Part shown: positions 43,643 to 52,770 of the stretch, piece after piece
How positions within the stretch are numbered: the first letter of the stretch is position 1
Layout: every line of letters starts with the position of its first letter
Origin: Luteimonas sp. RC10
GTDB lineage: Bacteria; Pseudomonadota; Gammaproteobacteria; Xanthomonadales; Xanthomonadaceae
Direction: 5' to 3'
DNA length: 64,000 nucleotides
Assembly: GCF_014192745.1 (NCBI RefSeq)
Contig: NZ_JACHYJ010000002.1
Coordinates: 636,316-700,315 of the forward strand
The notes under the pieces: generated by a model
Told to the model about the DNA's origin: nothing
Database searches by the model: none
The model's input: the letters and a program-made list of their open reading frames with translations, nothing else
Program-made: the position numbers and the translations under genes

Positions 43643-43684
43643 ATCGTCGGCCAGCCCCGCCCGGGCAACCTTGACCTGTGTCAA
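43643..43684 (-). promoter_or_regulatory. Fnr/Dnr box and -10 of norB
   Basis: TTGACctgtGTCAA (43671-43684), perfect TTGAC-type. GACGAT (43648-43643) starts 22 bp after the box. The norB ATG is 28 bp beyond, so this mRNA should have a leader of about 22 bases. Confidence 0.8.
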
Positions 43685-43772
43685 GCACGCGTGAAATGCG
43701 CGCGAGCGCTATGGGAATCCAGTGTTCCAGGGATTTTTTGACGGCGCGCACACTGTGCCGGAACCGATGCAC

Positions 43773-44510
43773 TCAGAACGGACGCGTTGCCTCACTGCAG
43801 AGGCCGCGCAGGAACGCCGGATCGCAGAGCCGCCAGTCGCGTCGATTGCCCTGCAGACGCCCTTGCCGGCGCCACGCGGAGAGCAGTCGGCTCAGCGTCT
43901 CGGCTCGCATCCCGAGCCGTCCGGCAAGTTGCTGACGACCGATCGGAATCCGGACCGCATTTCCGGTGATCGGCAATGCCAGGAGGTAGGCAGCCAGCCG
44001 TTGTGGCGCGGAACTGGCGGCCAGCCAATCGACCTCGTTGGTCCGCAGGTAGATCCGCTCGCCGAGCCAGTCGAGCATCCGCAGCGCGAATCCCGGTGAC
44101 GACGCGCAGGCCAAACGAAGCGCCGCGCGTGGTAGCCGGTAGCCGCGAACCTGGGTCTGAGCGCGCGCACTCATCGGATAGCGCGCATGCGCCATGAACA
44201 GCGCCGACTCGGCAACCAGTTGCCCGGCGTCGAACAGGCTGTGCACGCGCTCCTGACCGTCCTTGCCAAGGCGCAGCACCTCAACCCGACCCGTCGTGAT
44301 CAGCAGGCAGCACCCGGCGGACGCCCCTTCCCGGAACAACCACGCCCCCGGCATTGCCTGAAATACCTGCATCGAGACGGCGAGTGCACTGACCGTCGCT
44401 GGCTCTGCGGCGAACAGCGGATGTGCGGCGAGTCGCGCATGGGCATCGGCGGCTTCGTATCGGTCGACTTGATTTATGTCATTTGTCGTGGCGGCGGGAC
44501 AGTCGATCAT
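43773..44510 (-). CDS. dnr: Crp/Fnr-family regulator, Dnr-like
   Basis: A 245-residue regulator with an N-terminal cyclic-nucleotide-type beta barrel (GAWLFREGASAGCCLLITTG, RVEVLRLGKDGQERVHSLF), a dimerisation helix and the HTH IGRQQLAGRLGMRAETLSRL. It lacks the N-terminal cysteine cluster of Fnr, so it should not sense oxygen through [4Fe-4S]. Dnr proteins sense NO through haem. It lies between norB and the ABC/TonB operon and is divergent from the latter. No ribosome site is visible at ATG 44510, so the start is uncertain. Confidence 0.85.
   Translation of the reverse strand: MIDCPAATTNDINQVDRYEAADAHARLAAHPLFAAEPATVSALAVSMQVFQAMPGAWLFREGASAGCCLLITTGRVEVLRLGKDGQERVHSLFDAGQLVAESALFMAHARYPMSARAQTQVRGYRLPRAALRLACASSPGFALRMLDWLGERIYLRTNEVDWLAASSAPQRLAAYLLALPITGNAVRIPIGRQQLAGRLGMRAETLSRLLSAWRRQGRLQGNRRDWRLCDPAFLRGLCSEATRPF
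44469..44510 (+). promoter_or_regulatory. Hybrid Fnr/Dnr box and -10 of the ABC/TonB operon
   Basis: TTGATttatGTCAT (44469-44482) combines a TTGAT half-site with a GTCAA-like one (8 of 10 to consensus). GATCAT (44505-44510) follows after 22 bp, then six bases and the ATG at 44517. The site overlaps the first codons of the divergent dnr, so occupancy may also affect dnr. Confidence 0.6.
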
Positions 44511-44516
44511 GGCCAC

Positions 44517-45563
44517 ATGAGAATAAGTCTTGTTTTCGGAATTGCCCAGCCGCGCGCCTCATGGCGGGCCACCGCGCTCACGCTGTTGCTGATGCTGCTC
44601 CTGTCGGCCTGCAAGGGCCCGGCGGACGCGCCGCCGGATGTGGACATGGCCGGCAACGACGCCCCGCTACGTCTGGCCGGACCCGGGGCGGTTGTGAGCT
44701 TTCCGCTGATGCGCATGGCGCAGACCGGCATCGCCACTGCCGACGGCCTGCGTCCGGTCCGCTTCGCGTTGTGGCACAGCCCAGACCAGTTGCGCGTGCT
44801 GATGGCGCGCGGCGAGCTCGACTACAGCGCCGCGCCCGCCAATCTGCCGGCGCTGATGCGCAACCGCGGCGAACCGGTGCGCCTGCTCAATGTCTCGGTC
44901 TGGGGCCTGCTGTGGCTGGTGAGCCGCGACGCTGACGTTCACGACCTCGACGACCTGCGCGGCCAGACGCTGCTGACGCCATTCCGCCGCGACATGGGCG
45001 CGATCGTACTGCATGCGCTGCTCGACGCCCGAGACCTGCAGCCGGAGCGCGACCTGCAACTGCGCCAGACCCGCGATGGCCTGGATGCAGTCACTCTGAT
45101 GCTGGCCGACCAGGGCGATCACGCCCTGCTGCCCGAGCCGACCGCATCGCTGCTGCTCCATCGCAACGCCGAGCGCGGCGGCGCGCCGCTATATCGTGTG
45201 CAGAGTGTGGAGACCGCCTGGGCGCAGACCTTCCCGCGACAGCCAGAACTGCCGCAGGCCGGGGTCATGGCCTCGGCGCGCATGGCCGGCGACGCCGCGC
45301 TGGGCGACGCGGTCGTCGCCGCCTACGCGGACGCGGCGCGCTGGTGCAAGGCCGATCCGCCGGCGTGCGCGGCGCTGGCGCATACCCATCTGCCGCAGAT
45401 GCCGGTCGAGGCGCTGGAACAGTCGATCCGCGTGACCCGGCTCGATGGGCTGCCGGCCGCGTCGGTCCGGCCGCAGCTCGAGGCACTCTACGCACTGCTG
45501 CTCGACGGCCAGCCCGAAACGATCGGCGGCCGCCTGCCCGACCCGGCGTTCTACGGACCATGA
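44517..45563 (+). CDS. ABC transporter substrate-binding lipoprotein, NitT/TauT-like
   Basis: A 348-residue lipoprotein with signal and lipobox LLSAC (residue 29). The mature part is an NMT1/SsuA-like fold: LRVLMARGELDYSAAPANLP, DLRGQTLLTPFRRDMGAIVL and VTLMLADQGDHALLPEP, typical of uptake proteins for organic anions, sulfonates or vitamin precursors. The ligand is not readable. It is first in an operon of seven genes with overlaps and has a Fnr/Dnr-type site 41.5 bp before its ATG. Its stop overlaps the permease start. Confidence 0.85.
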   Translation: MRISLVFGIAQPRASWRATALTLLLMLLLSACKGPADAPPDVDMAGNDAPLRLAGPGAVVSFPLMRMAQTGIATADGLRPVRFALWHSPDQLRVLMARGELDYSAAPANLPALMRNRGEPVRLLNVSVWGLLWLVSRDADVHDLDDLRGQTLLTPFRRDMGAIVLHALLDARDLQPERDLQLRQTRDGLDAVTLMLADQGDHALLPEPTASLLLHRNAERGGAPLYRVQSVETAWAQTFPRQPELPQAGVMASARMAGDAALGDAVVAAYADAARWCKADPPACAALAHTHLPQMPVEALEQSIRVTRLDGLPAASVRPQLEALYALLLDGQPETIGGRLPDPAFYGP

Positions 45564-46378
45564 GCGCCTTCGCGCGCGCCAGCCGCCATCCGCTGCCGTG
45601 GACGCTGCTGGGCGCTTGCGCGCTCGGCATCGCCTGGCATGTGGCGGCCGTGCGCCTGGGCCCGATGCTGATGGCCACGCCTGCGCAAACCCTGCGCGCG
45701 ATGACCGTGCTGATCGCCAGCGACGACTTCCGCCACCACGCGAGTGTCACTGCGCTGCGCATCGCAACCGGCGTCAGCCTGGCAGTCGCGATCGGCATGG
45801 TGCTCGGTTTGCTGGCCGGGCGTGCGCCACGGCTGCGCGCGATACTCGAGCCTTTGCGCTGGCTGCTGATGGCAGTGCCGGGCGTGATCGTGGTGGTACT
45901 GGCGATGCTGTGGTTCGGGCTCGGCACTTCGATGGTGGTGTTCATCACCGTCGCGCTGGTCGCACCCGGGGTCTACGTCAATACACTCAAGGGCCTGCTG
46001 CTGGTCGATCCTGCGCTGGAGGAAATGGCGCGGGTCTATCGGTTCGGACGCTGGCGCCGGCTGCGCCATGTGGTGCTGCCCGCACTGACCGCGCCACTGT
46101 GCGCGGCGCTGCTGATCGCCACCTGCGGCGGCGTGCGCCTGGTGGTGATGGCCGAGGTGCTCGGCGCGACCGACGGCGCCGGCTTTGCGCTGGCCAACGC
46201 GCACGGCAGCCTTGACGGCGCCGGGCTCTACGCCTGGGCGGCGCTGGTGCTGGGCGTGGTCGCGGCGCTCGAGCTTGGCCTGCTGCGCCCGCTGCAGCAG
46301 CGGCTCACGCGCTGGCAGCGCGACACCACGCAGCCGGACCTCCGGCGCGCAGCGCCACGGAGCGCGGCCGATGCTTGA
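45560..46378 (+). CDS. ABC transporter permease, NitT/TauT-like
   Basis: A 272-residue inner-membrane permease with about six helices. The EAA-type loop is LEEMARVYRFGRWRRLRHVVLP near residue 155, which contacts the ATPase. The upstream half has TPAQTLRAM and HHASVTALRIATGVSLAVAIG, as in SsuC/TauC. It overlaps the substrate-binding gene by 4 bp and the ATPase gene by 8 bp. Confidence 0.88.
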   Translation: MSAFARASRHPLPWTLLGACALGIAWHVAAVRLGPMLMATPAQTLRAMTVLIASDDFRHHASVTALRIATGVSLAVAIGMVLGLLAGRAPRLRAILEPLRWLLMAVPGVIVVVLAMLWFGLGTSMVVFITVALVAPGVYVNTLKGLLLVDPALEEMARVYRFGRWRRLRHVVLPALTAPLCAALLIATCGGVRLVVMAEVLGATDGAGFALANAHGSLDGAGLYAWAALVLGVVAALELGLLRPLQQRLTRWQRDTTQPDLRRAAPRSAADA

Positions 46379-47060
46379 GCTGTCGAACATCGTGCTCCGG
46401 CGTGGCCGACACCACGTGCTCGACGGCGTCGCGCTGCGCATCGCGCCGGGCGAGCGGGTCGGCCTAGTCGGCCCCAGCGGCGCCGGCAAAAGCAGCATGC
46501 TCAAGCTCGTCGCCGGCCTGCTACAGCCCGAGCGTGGCACATGCCGCAACGGCTTTACGCATACCTGCCTCGTCTTCCAGGAACCGCGACTGCTGCCATG
46601 GCGGCGCGTGCGCGACAACCTGACGATCCCATTGCGTGCCGCCGGCTACGACGCCACCCAGGCGCGGGCAATCGCCGACGACTGGCTGGCGCGTGTCGGC
46701 CTGTCGGGCTGCGCCGATGCTTGGCCCGGTCAACTCTCCGGTGGCATGGCGCAGCGCGTGGCGCTGGCACGCGCGTTTGCACTGTCACCCGACCTGCTGC
46801 TGCTCGACGAACCGTTCGCCGCGCTCGATCCGCCGCTGCGCCGCGCACTCGGCGCGCTGTGCGACGACGCGCTCGCACGCACCAGCGCGGCGCTGCTGTG
46901 CGTGAGCCACCACCCCGACGAACTGGCCGAGCGGGTCGACCGCTGCCTGCTGCTCGAGCACGGCCGCCTGCGGCCGCATCCCCTGCCCGGCCCGCGCTCC
47001 GTGCGCGCGGCCGACCGATCCCCGCCAGCCGCGCCCGATGCGCATGCGAGCCCGCCATGA
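46371..47060 (+). CDS. ABC transporter ATP-binding protein
   Basis: A 229-residue ATPase for the preceding permease. Walker A GPSGAGKSSMLKLV near residue 32, Q-loop CLVFQEPRLLPWRRV, signature LSGGMAQRVALARAFA, Walker B LLLLDEPFAALD and switch His in CVSHHPDELAE. The C-terminal tail is Pro/Ala-rich. It is the smallest form of the SsuB/TauB group. It overlaps the next gene by 4 bp. Confidence 0.92.
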   Translation: MLELSNIVLRRGRHHVLDGVALRIAPGERVGLVGPSGAGKSSMLKLVAGLLQPERGTCRNGFTHTCLVFQEPRLLPWRRVRDNLTIPLRAAGYDATQARAIADDWLARVGLSGCADAWPGQLSGGMAQRVALARAFALSPDLLLLDEPFAALDPPLRRALGALCDDALARTSAALLCVSHHPDELAERVDRCLLLEHGRLRPHPLPGPRSVRAADRSPPAAPDAHASPP

Positions 47061-47500
47061 GCCACTACGCCCTGCTCCACGTCCTGCACCTGTTCGCCGC
47101 ATTCGTCTTCGTCGGCACGGTGTTCTTCGAGGTGCTGATCCTCGAGGGCGTGCGTCGCCACGTGCCGCGCAACGTCATGCACCAGATCGAGGTCGCGATC
47201 GGCGCGCGTGCGCGCCGGCTGATGCCCTGGGTGCTCCTGGTGCTCTACGGCAGCGGACTGGGCATGGCCTGGCGCTACCGCGCACTGCTCGCCGATCCGC
47301 TCGCCAGCAGCTTCGGCACGCTGCTGACGCTCAAGATCGTGCTCGCGCTGAGCGTGTTCGGGCATTTCCTGTTCGCGATGCGCCTGCGCGGCCGCGGCCG
47401 CCTGGTGTCGTCGACCTTCAAGCGCCTGCACCTGAGCGTGTTCGCGCACATGGTCGGCATCGTCCTGCTCGCCAAGCTGATGTTCCACCTGGGCTGGTGA
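47057..47500 (+). CDS. CopD-like four-helix membrane protein
   Basis: A 147-residue protein of four hydrophobic helices with several membrane-facing His residues: HVLHLFAAFVFVGTVFFEVL, KIVLALSVFGHFLFAMRLRG and LHLSVFAHMVGIVLLAKLMF. This is the CopD or cytochrome b561-like pattern, suggesting haem b or copper binding, though the family assignment is by pattern only. It overlaps the ATPase gene (ATGA) and precedes the TonB receptor by 38 bp. Confidence 0.6.
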   Translation: MSHYALLHVLHLFAAFVFVGTVFFEVLILEGVRRHVPRNVMHQIEVAIGARARRLMPWVLLVLYGSGLGMAWRYRALLADPLASSFGTLLTLKIVLALSVFGHFLFAMRLRGRGRLVSSTFKRLHLSVFAHMVGIVLLAKLMFHLGW

Positions 47501-47538
47501 GCGTCTCTCCTTCCTTTCCCCACCGAGCGAGTTCCATC

Positions 47539-49659
47539 ATGTGCCTGCGCCCCTCCCCGCTTCCGCTTGTCCTGGCGATCGCCGCCGCGCTGCTCGCCGG
47601 CCCCGCGGTCGCCGACGATGCCGTGGCCGACGCCATCGACCTGGACCGCATTCTGGTGCTGGGTCGCGGCGACGACACGCCGGTCGCACCGACCGTCGCG
47701 CAGGAGCGTCTGCGGCTGGAGCGCGTTCCCGGCGGTACCAACCTCGTGGACCTGCGCAACGCCGGGCGCCAGGCCACGCTGCGCGATGCGCTCGACCTCC
47801 AGCCCGGCGTCGTGCTGCAGGACTTCTTCGGCGGCATCGACCAGCCACGGCTCAACATCCGCGGCTCGGGCATCCAGAGCAACCCGGTCAACCGCGGCGT
47901 GCAGCTGCTGCAGGACGGGCTGCCGCTCAACGACGCCGACGGTGCGTTCGTGATCGGCCTGCTCGAGCAGCGCAATGCGGCATTCGTCAGCGTGCGCCGC
48001 GGCGCCAATGCGCTGACCCCGGCCGCGACGTCGCTCGGCGGCGAGCTCGACTTCCGCAGCCTCACCGGCGCCGACGAGCGTGGACGCCTGCGACTGGAGG
48101 GCGGCAGCGACGGCCGTCGCGGCGGCCAACTGTCGCTGGGCGACGTCGTCGGCCGCGCCGACTGGCGCGTCAGCGCCAGCCGCGATGAGAGCGACGGCTA
48201 CCGCCACCACGCCGATGGTGAACGCAACGCGGTGCAGTTCAACACCGGCTAGCGCGCCGGCGAGACTTTCAGCAACCGCACATTCGCGTCGTGGACCGAC
48301 CTGTTCTTCCACATCCCCAACGTCGTGCCCAAGGCGCGCATCCACAGCGACCCGCGCGGCGTGATGGGCGACGGCGACACGCCGCAGGACCGGCTGCTCG
48401 ACGTCTACCGCCGCGACCCGCTGCGCGACACCCGGCACTGGCGTGTGGCCAACGTCTCCGAATGGGGCGGCGCGGAACGCCGGCAGTCGCTTGGGCTGTG
48501 GTGGCAGGACACCGACGACCTGTTCAAGAACCCGACTGTGCACACCGACAGCGCCACCCAGACCGGTGGCGTGCAGTACCAACTGGCCGGCGCCCATGGC
48601 CGCCTCGACTACCGCCTGGGTGCGGCCTACGCGGAGAGCGACACGCTGCGCGAGTTCCATGCGAACAACCCGGCCAACGGTACGCGCCTGCAGCGTTTCG
48701 GCCAGTACGACCTCGACGCCACCAGCCTCGACGTGCTCGGCGGCATCGGCTGGGCCCCGGGCGCCGACTGGCGGCTGCTGGCCGAGGCCCGCTGGAGCCG
48801 CGCCACGCGCGATGCCGCCGACCGCCTGCGCGGCGGCGGACTGGACCAGCGCTATACCCATGCGAGCCCGCGGCTGGGTGCGACCTGGCAGCCACGCGAG
48901 CACCTGCGACTGTTCGCCAACATCAGCCGCAGCCACGAAGCGCCGACATGGTGGGAGATCGTCAGCGCCGACGCGCCGGCCAACAATCCGGCCGGCGCAC
49001 AGTCGCAGTTGCTGCGCCTGCGGGTGCAGCGCGCCGACACGCTGGAGCTCGGCGGCGACGGGCGGCTGGGCACTGGCGAGCGCGCGCCGCACTGGTCGCT
49101 GGCGGTCTATCGTAGCGCGGTCGACGACGAACTGATGGCGATGGTCGACGCATCGGGCAACCGCACTGGCACCTACAACTACGCCGCCGGCACCACCCAC
49201 CAGGGCGTCGAGGCGGGACTCGACGGCCACCTGCCCGTCTCCGGCGGCGGCGCACTGGAGTACCGGGTGGCCTGGACCTACAGCGACTTCACGTTCGACG
49301 ACGGCCAGTTCGCCGGCAACCGCATCGCCGGCGTGCCCCGGCACCTGGTCGGCGCGGAACTGGCATGGCGCCAGGGCGGCTGGCGGTTCGGTCCCAACGT
49401 GCGCTGGCTGCCCAGCGATACCCCGACCGACCACGCCAACACCCGCGAGATCGTGCAGGACGGCTACGCCCTGCTCGGCTTCCGGCTCGACTACACGGTC
49501 GATGATGGCCGTTGGTCGGTGTTCGTCCACGGCGACAACCTCACCGACCGCCGCTACGCCAGCAGCTACGTCATCCGCGACCGCGCCACGCTCGCGCAGC
49601 CGGGCTTCCTGCAGGGCGTGGGCCGCAACGCGACGCTCGGCTTCACCTGGCGCTTCTGA
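47539..49659 (+). pseudogene. TonB-dependent receptor with in-frame TAG
   Basis: One frame of 707 codons encodes a complete outer-membrane receptor: signal (ending GPAVA), plug with VPGGTNLVDLRNAGRQATLR and PRLNIRGSGIQSNPVNRGVQ, and a 22-strand barrel ending in TLGFTWRF, the proper C-terminal Phe. A TAG at 48250-48252 interrupts it at codon 238, after NTG and before RAGETFSNRT; Tyr, Trp or Gln would restore it. The frame is not shifted. It may be a recent mutation or a base error. Its stop overlaps the second haemoglobin's start. Confidence 0.85.
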
Positions 49660-50111
49660 TGACCGCGCCTCCGCCCCCTCCGGCGTCCGCGCCGCCGCCC
49701 ATCGACGCGGCATGCTGCAGCGAGGAGGAAGTGATCGCGCTCGTGCACCGCTTCTACGCGCACGTCCGCGAGGATCCGCTGCTCGGGCCGGTGTTCGCGC
49801 GCCACGTCCACGACTGGGACGCGCACCTGGCGCAGTTGGTCGACTTCTGGTCGGCGATGCTGCGCGGTACCCGCCGTTTCAGCGGCGCGCCGATGCCGCG
49901 GCACATGGCGTTGCCCGGCCTGCGGCCGGCGCTGTTCGACCGCTGGCTGGCGCTGTTCCGGCAGACCACTGCCACGCTCGGCAATCCGGCGCTGCAGGCG
50001 CAGGCCGATGCCCGCGCCGAGATGATCGCCGCACGCTTCTGGCAGCAGTACTGCATCGAGGGCCGCGACCGGCCCGCCCCCGCCCCATCCGATCCAGGAG
50101 ATCAAGCATGA
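49659..50111 (+). CDS. Group III truncated haemoglobin (second copy)
   Basis: A 150-residue group III 2-on-2 haemoglobin, closely related to the copy at 35.2 kb: both share LVDFWSAMLRGTRRF and FDRWLALFRQTTATLG-type motifs, and PRHMALPG holds the proximal His region. It has a Pro/Ala-rich N-terminal extension of about 15 residues. Its start (ATG 49659) overlaps the receptor stop by one base, and the next gene overlaps by four, so it belongs to the ABC/TonB operon. NO detoxification or delivery to the cupin partner is speculation. Confidence 0.88.
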   Translation: MTAPPPPPASAPPPIDAACCSEEEVIALVHRFYAHVREDPLLGPVFARHVHDWDAHLAQLVDFWSAMLRGTRRFSGAPMPRHMALPGLRPALFDRWLALFRQTTATLGNPALQAQADARAEMIAARFWQQYCIEGRDRPAPAPSDPGDQA

Positions 50112-50527
50112 CCCCATCCTTCCGCCTGCGCGGCCTGCTACTGGCCTGCGCGCTCGCCTCCACCCTGCCCGCCTTCGCCGACACGGGTACGGCCGCCCCG
50201 CCCCGGCTGTCGGACCTCGCGCCGCCGCGCGCGCCCGATGCCGCCGAACCGCGGCAGGTCACGCCCCTGGGCGATTTCGGCAACGCCAGACTCGTCCAAC
50301 TGCAGGTACGCGCAGGCACGCAGATGCCGGCGCACGCCGCGCCCGAGCGGGTGCTGGTGATCGTGCTCGCAGGCACCGGCCGCTTTGACTTCGGCGACGA
50401 GCACGTGCCGCTGCGGGCTCGGCAGGTGCTGCACATGGCGCCGGGCGAATCGCATGCGGTACTCGCCGAGACCGACCTCGACCTGTTGCTGGTGCGTATC
50501 GACGAGGCGGCGAATGCCGCCCCCTAG
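50108..50527 (+). CDS. Secreted cupin-fold protein
   Basis: A 139-residue protein with a signal of about 24 residues (ending AFA) and a single cupin domain: VRAGTQMPAHAAPERVLVIV, LAGTGRFDFGDEHVPLRARQ and MAPGESHAVLAETD. Few metal-ligand His residues remain, so metal binding is doubtful. It is the last gene of the operon and overlaps the haemoglobin gene. Function unknown. Confidence 0.72.
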   Translation: MTPSFRLRGLLLACALASTLPAFADTGTAAPPRLSDLAPPRAPDAAEPRQVTPLGDFGNARLVQLQVRAGTQMPAHAAPERVLVIVLAGTGRFDFGDEHVPLRARQVLHMAPGESHAVLAETDLDLLLVRIDEAANAAP

Positions 50528-50537
50528 CCGGGGCCTC

Positions 50538-50561
50538 GCCCGCGCACCTGCATCCGCGGGC
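50538..50561. terminator. Hairpin between the cupin and fnr genes
   Basis: GCCCGCG and CGCGGGC pair around a 10-base loop in the 50-bp gap between the two convergent genes. No T run. Confidence 0.4.
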
Positions 50562-50578
50562 GCGCAGCCGACCCTGGG

Positions 50579-51328
50579 TCAGTCGCGCAGCACGTGGTGG
50601 GCCAGCGTCTCCAGCTCCACCGGCTGCAGGATCTCCAGGTCGCGGCGGTCCACGCGCAGCACGCCGTCGTCCTGCATCCGTCGCAGTACCCGGCTGACCG
50701 TCTCCGGCGCCAGGCGCAGGTAGTTGGCGATATCGGTGCGCGGCATCATCAGCCGCAACCGCGTGGCCGAGAAGCCGCGCGCGGCGAAACGGCGCGACAG
50801 CGTGACCAGGAACGCGGCCAGCCGTTCCTCGGCGCTGAAGTTGCCGGTCAGCAGCGAAGCCTTGCCGATGTCCTGACTGAGCAGACTGAACAGATGCTTC
50901 TGCAGGCCCGGCATGCGCCCGGCCAGCGTGGCCATCATCGGGAACGAGAACCGGCACAGCATCACGGTGTCCAGCGCGACCGCGTTGCAGGGGTAGCGCG
51001 CGCTGTGGATCGCGTTCAGGCCGATCACCTCGCCGGGCAGGAAGAAGCCCAGCACCTGCTCTCGGCCATTGCCGTCGATGACGTAGGTCTTGATGGTGCC
51101 GGCGCGTACCGCGGCGATCGCGTTGAACGGCGCGCCTTCCCGGAAGACGTAGTCGCCCTCACGGAATGGGCCGACGTGCTCGACCAGCACATGCAGGTCG
51201 CGCAGATCGGTCTTGTCGTAGCCCTCGGCCAGACACGCCGAGGAGAACGCACAGGTGCTGCAGAAGCGGACCTCGTCGCCGTCGTCGGCAATCGGGCTGG
51301 GCCGCGGTCGCGGCTCAAGGCCGGCCAT
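50579..51328 (-). CDS. fnr: Fnr/Anr oxygen-sensing regulator
   Basis: A 249-residue global regulator of anaerobic genes. The [4Fe-4S] cysteines are Cys23, Cys26 and Cys32 (CSTCAFSSAC) and Cys114 (YPCNAV). The barrel, dimer helix and HTH follow; the latter reads PRTDIANYLRLAPETVSRVL with the E-x-x-S-R recognition residues of Fnr. It follows hemN by 23 bp and probably shares its promoter, so Fnr would activate itself. It is the likely reader of the TTGAT sites. Confidence 0.93.
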   Translation of the reverse strand: MAGLEPRPRPSPIADDGDEVRFCSTCAFSSACLAEGYDKTDLRDLHVLVEHVGPFREGDYVFREGAPFNAIAAVRAGTIKTYVIDGNGREQVLGFFLPGEVIGLNAIHSARYPCNAVALDTVMLCRFSFPMMATLAGRMPGLQKHLFSLLSQDIGKASLLTGNFSAEERLAAFLVTLSRRFAARGFSATRLRLMMPRTDIANYLRLAPETVSRVLRRMQDDGVLRVDRRDLEILQPVELETLAHHVLRD

Positions 51329-51351
51329 GGGCGAACTCCGGACGCGCGGCG

Positions 51352-52764
51352 TCAGATCGTGCGGGAATAGCGAGGCTGCTCACTCGGCTTCTGCAGGTAC
51401 CGGTCGAAACACATCGCGATGATACGCAGCAACGGCCGACCGCGCGACGTGGCCCGGATCCTGGTGGGGGTGCACTCGACCAAGGCATCGGCCTGCAGCG
51501 GCGCCAGCGCCGCCAGCTCGCCGGCGAAATAGGCCGCAAAGTCGAGGTCGTAGGCACGCTCGATCGCCCCGATGTCGATCTCGCCCTGGCACATCAGCCG
51601 CTGGATCAGGTCGGCGCGCAGCACGTCGTCGTGGCCGAGCACCAGGCCGCGCCAGATCGGCAGCGTGCCGGCGTCGATCGCCGCTTCCCACTCGGTCAGG
51701 CCGCGGTGGTTCTGCGAGAAGCTGTCGCCGACATGGCTGATCGCGCTCACGCCCAGGCCCACCAGATCGGTCTGCGCGTGCGTGGTGTAGCCCATGAAGT
51801 TGCGGTGCAGCCCGCCCTCGCGCTGGGCCCGCGCCAGTTCGTCGTCGGGCAGCGCGAAGTGGTCCATGCCGACGTAGCGGTAGCCGGCCGCCGCCAGCTT
51901 TTCGACCGCCAGGCCCAGCAGCGCGAGCTTCTCCTCGGGCGCCGGCAGCGTGGCGGCATCGATCTGGCGCTGCGGCCGGAACACGTCCGGCAGGTGCGCA
52001 TAGCCGTAGATCGCCAGCCGGTCGGGGCGCGCCTGCATCACGGTGTCGAGCGTGCGGCCGAAGCCTTCGAGCGTCTGCTTGGGCAGGCCGTAGATCAGAT
52101 CGACGTTGAGCGAGCGCATGCCGTAGCGACGGCTGGCCTCGATGATCTCCAGCGTCTGCTCGACGCTCTGGATGCGGTTGACCGCGGCCTGCACGACCGG
52201 GTCGAAATCCTGCACGCCGAGGCTGGCCCGGTTGAAGCCGATCTCGGCCAGGCGGCCGATGTCGTCGGGGGTCACGAAGCGCGGGTCGAGCTCGATCGAG
52301 AAATCCCGCGCCGGGTCCTGGCTGAAGCGGAAGTGCGCGCCGAGGCTTTCGACCAGCTCGGCGATCTGGCCGGGGCCGAGGAAGTTCGGCGTGCCGCCTC
52401 CCAGGTGCAGTTGCACCACCTCGCGATCGGCGTCGAACAGCGGCGCGACCATCGCGATCTCGCGATGCAGACGGTCCAGGTACACCTGCCCGCGCGCCTC
52501 ATCGCGGGTGATGATGCGGTTGCAGCCGCAGTAGAAGCAGGGGCTGCGGCAGAACGGCACGTGCACGTACAGCGACAACTGGCGCGGGATCGGGTCGTCA
52601 TTGCCGCGCCGCGCGAGCTCCTGCAAGTCGACCTCGCCGAAGCCGGGCAGGAACTGCGGCGCGGTCGGGTACGAGGTGTAACGGGGCCCGGGCCGGTCGT
52701 AGCGACGCAGCAGGTCCGGATCGAAGGGCCAGTCCTGCGGAAAGGCGGAAGCGATGGTGTCCAT
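51352..52764 (-). CDS. hemN: Oxygen-independent coproporphyrinogen III oxidase
   Basis: A 470-residue radical-SAM enzyme that makes protoporphyrinogen IX without oxygen, needed for haem of anaerobic enzymes. The [4Fe-4S] motif is FCRSPCFYCGC near residue 73. LHLGGGTPNFL and SLNVDLIYGLPKQTLEGF follow, then the HemN domain with GYTTHAQTDLVGLGVSAISH. It heads hemN-fnr. The Fnr/Dnr box and -10 place transcription at the ATG itself. Confidence 0.96.
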   Translation of the reverse strand: MDTIASAFPQDWPFDPDLLRRYDRPGPRYTSYPTAPQFLPGFGEVDLQELARRGNDDPIPRQLSLYVHVPFCRSPCFYCGCNRIITRDEARGQVYLDRLHREIAMVAPLFDADREVVQLHLGGGTPNFLGPGQIAELVESLGAHFRFSQDPARDFSIELDPRFVTPDDIGRLAEIGFNRASLGVQDFDPVVQAAVNRIQSVEQTLEIIEASRRYGMRSLNVDLIYGLPKQTLEGFGRTLDTVMQARPDRLAIYGYAHLPDVFRPQRQIDAATLPAPEEKLALLGLAVEKLAAAGYRYVGMDHFALPDDELARAQREGGLHRNFMGYTTHAQTDLVGLGVSAISHVGDSFSQNHRGLTEWEAAIDAGTLPIWRGLVLGHDDVLRADLIQRLMCQGEIDIGAIERAYDLDFAAYFAGELAALAPLQADALVECTPTRIRATSRGRPLLRIIAMCFDRYLQKPSEQPRYSRTI

Positions 52765-52770
52765 GCGGGC

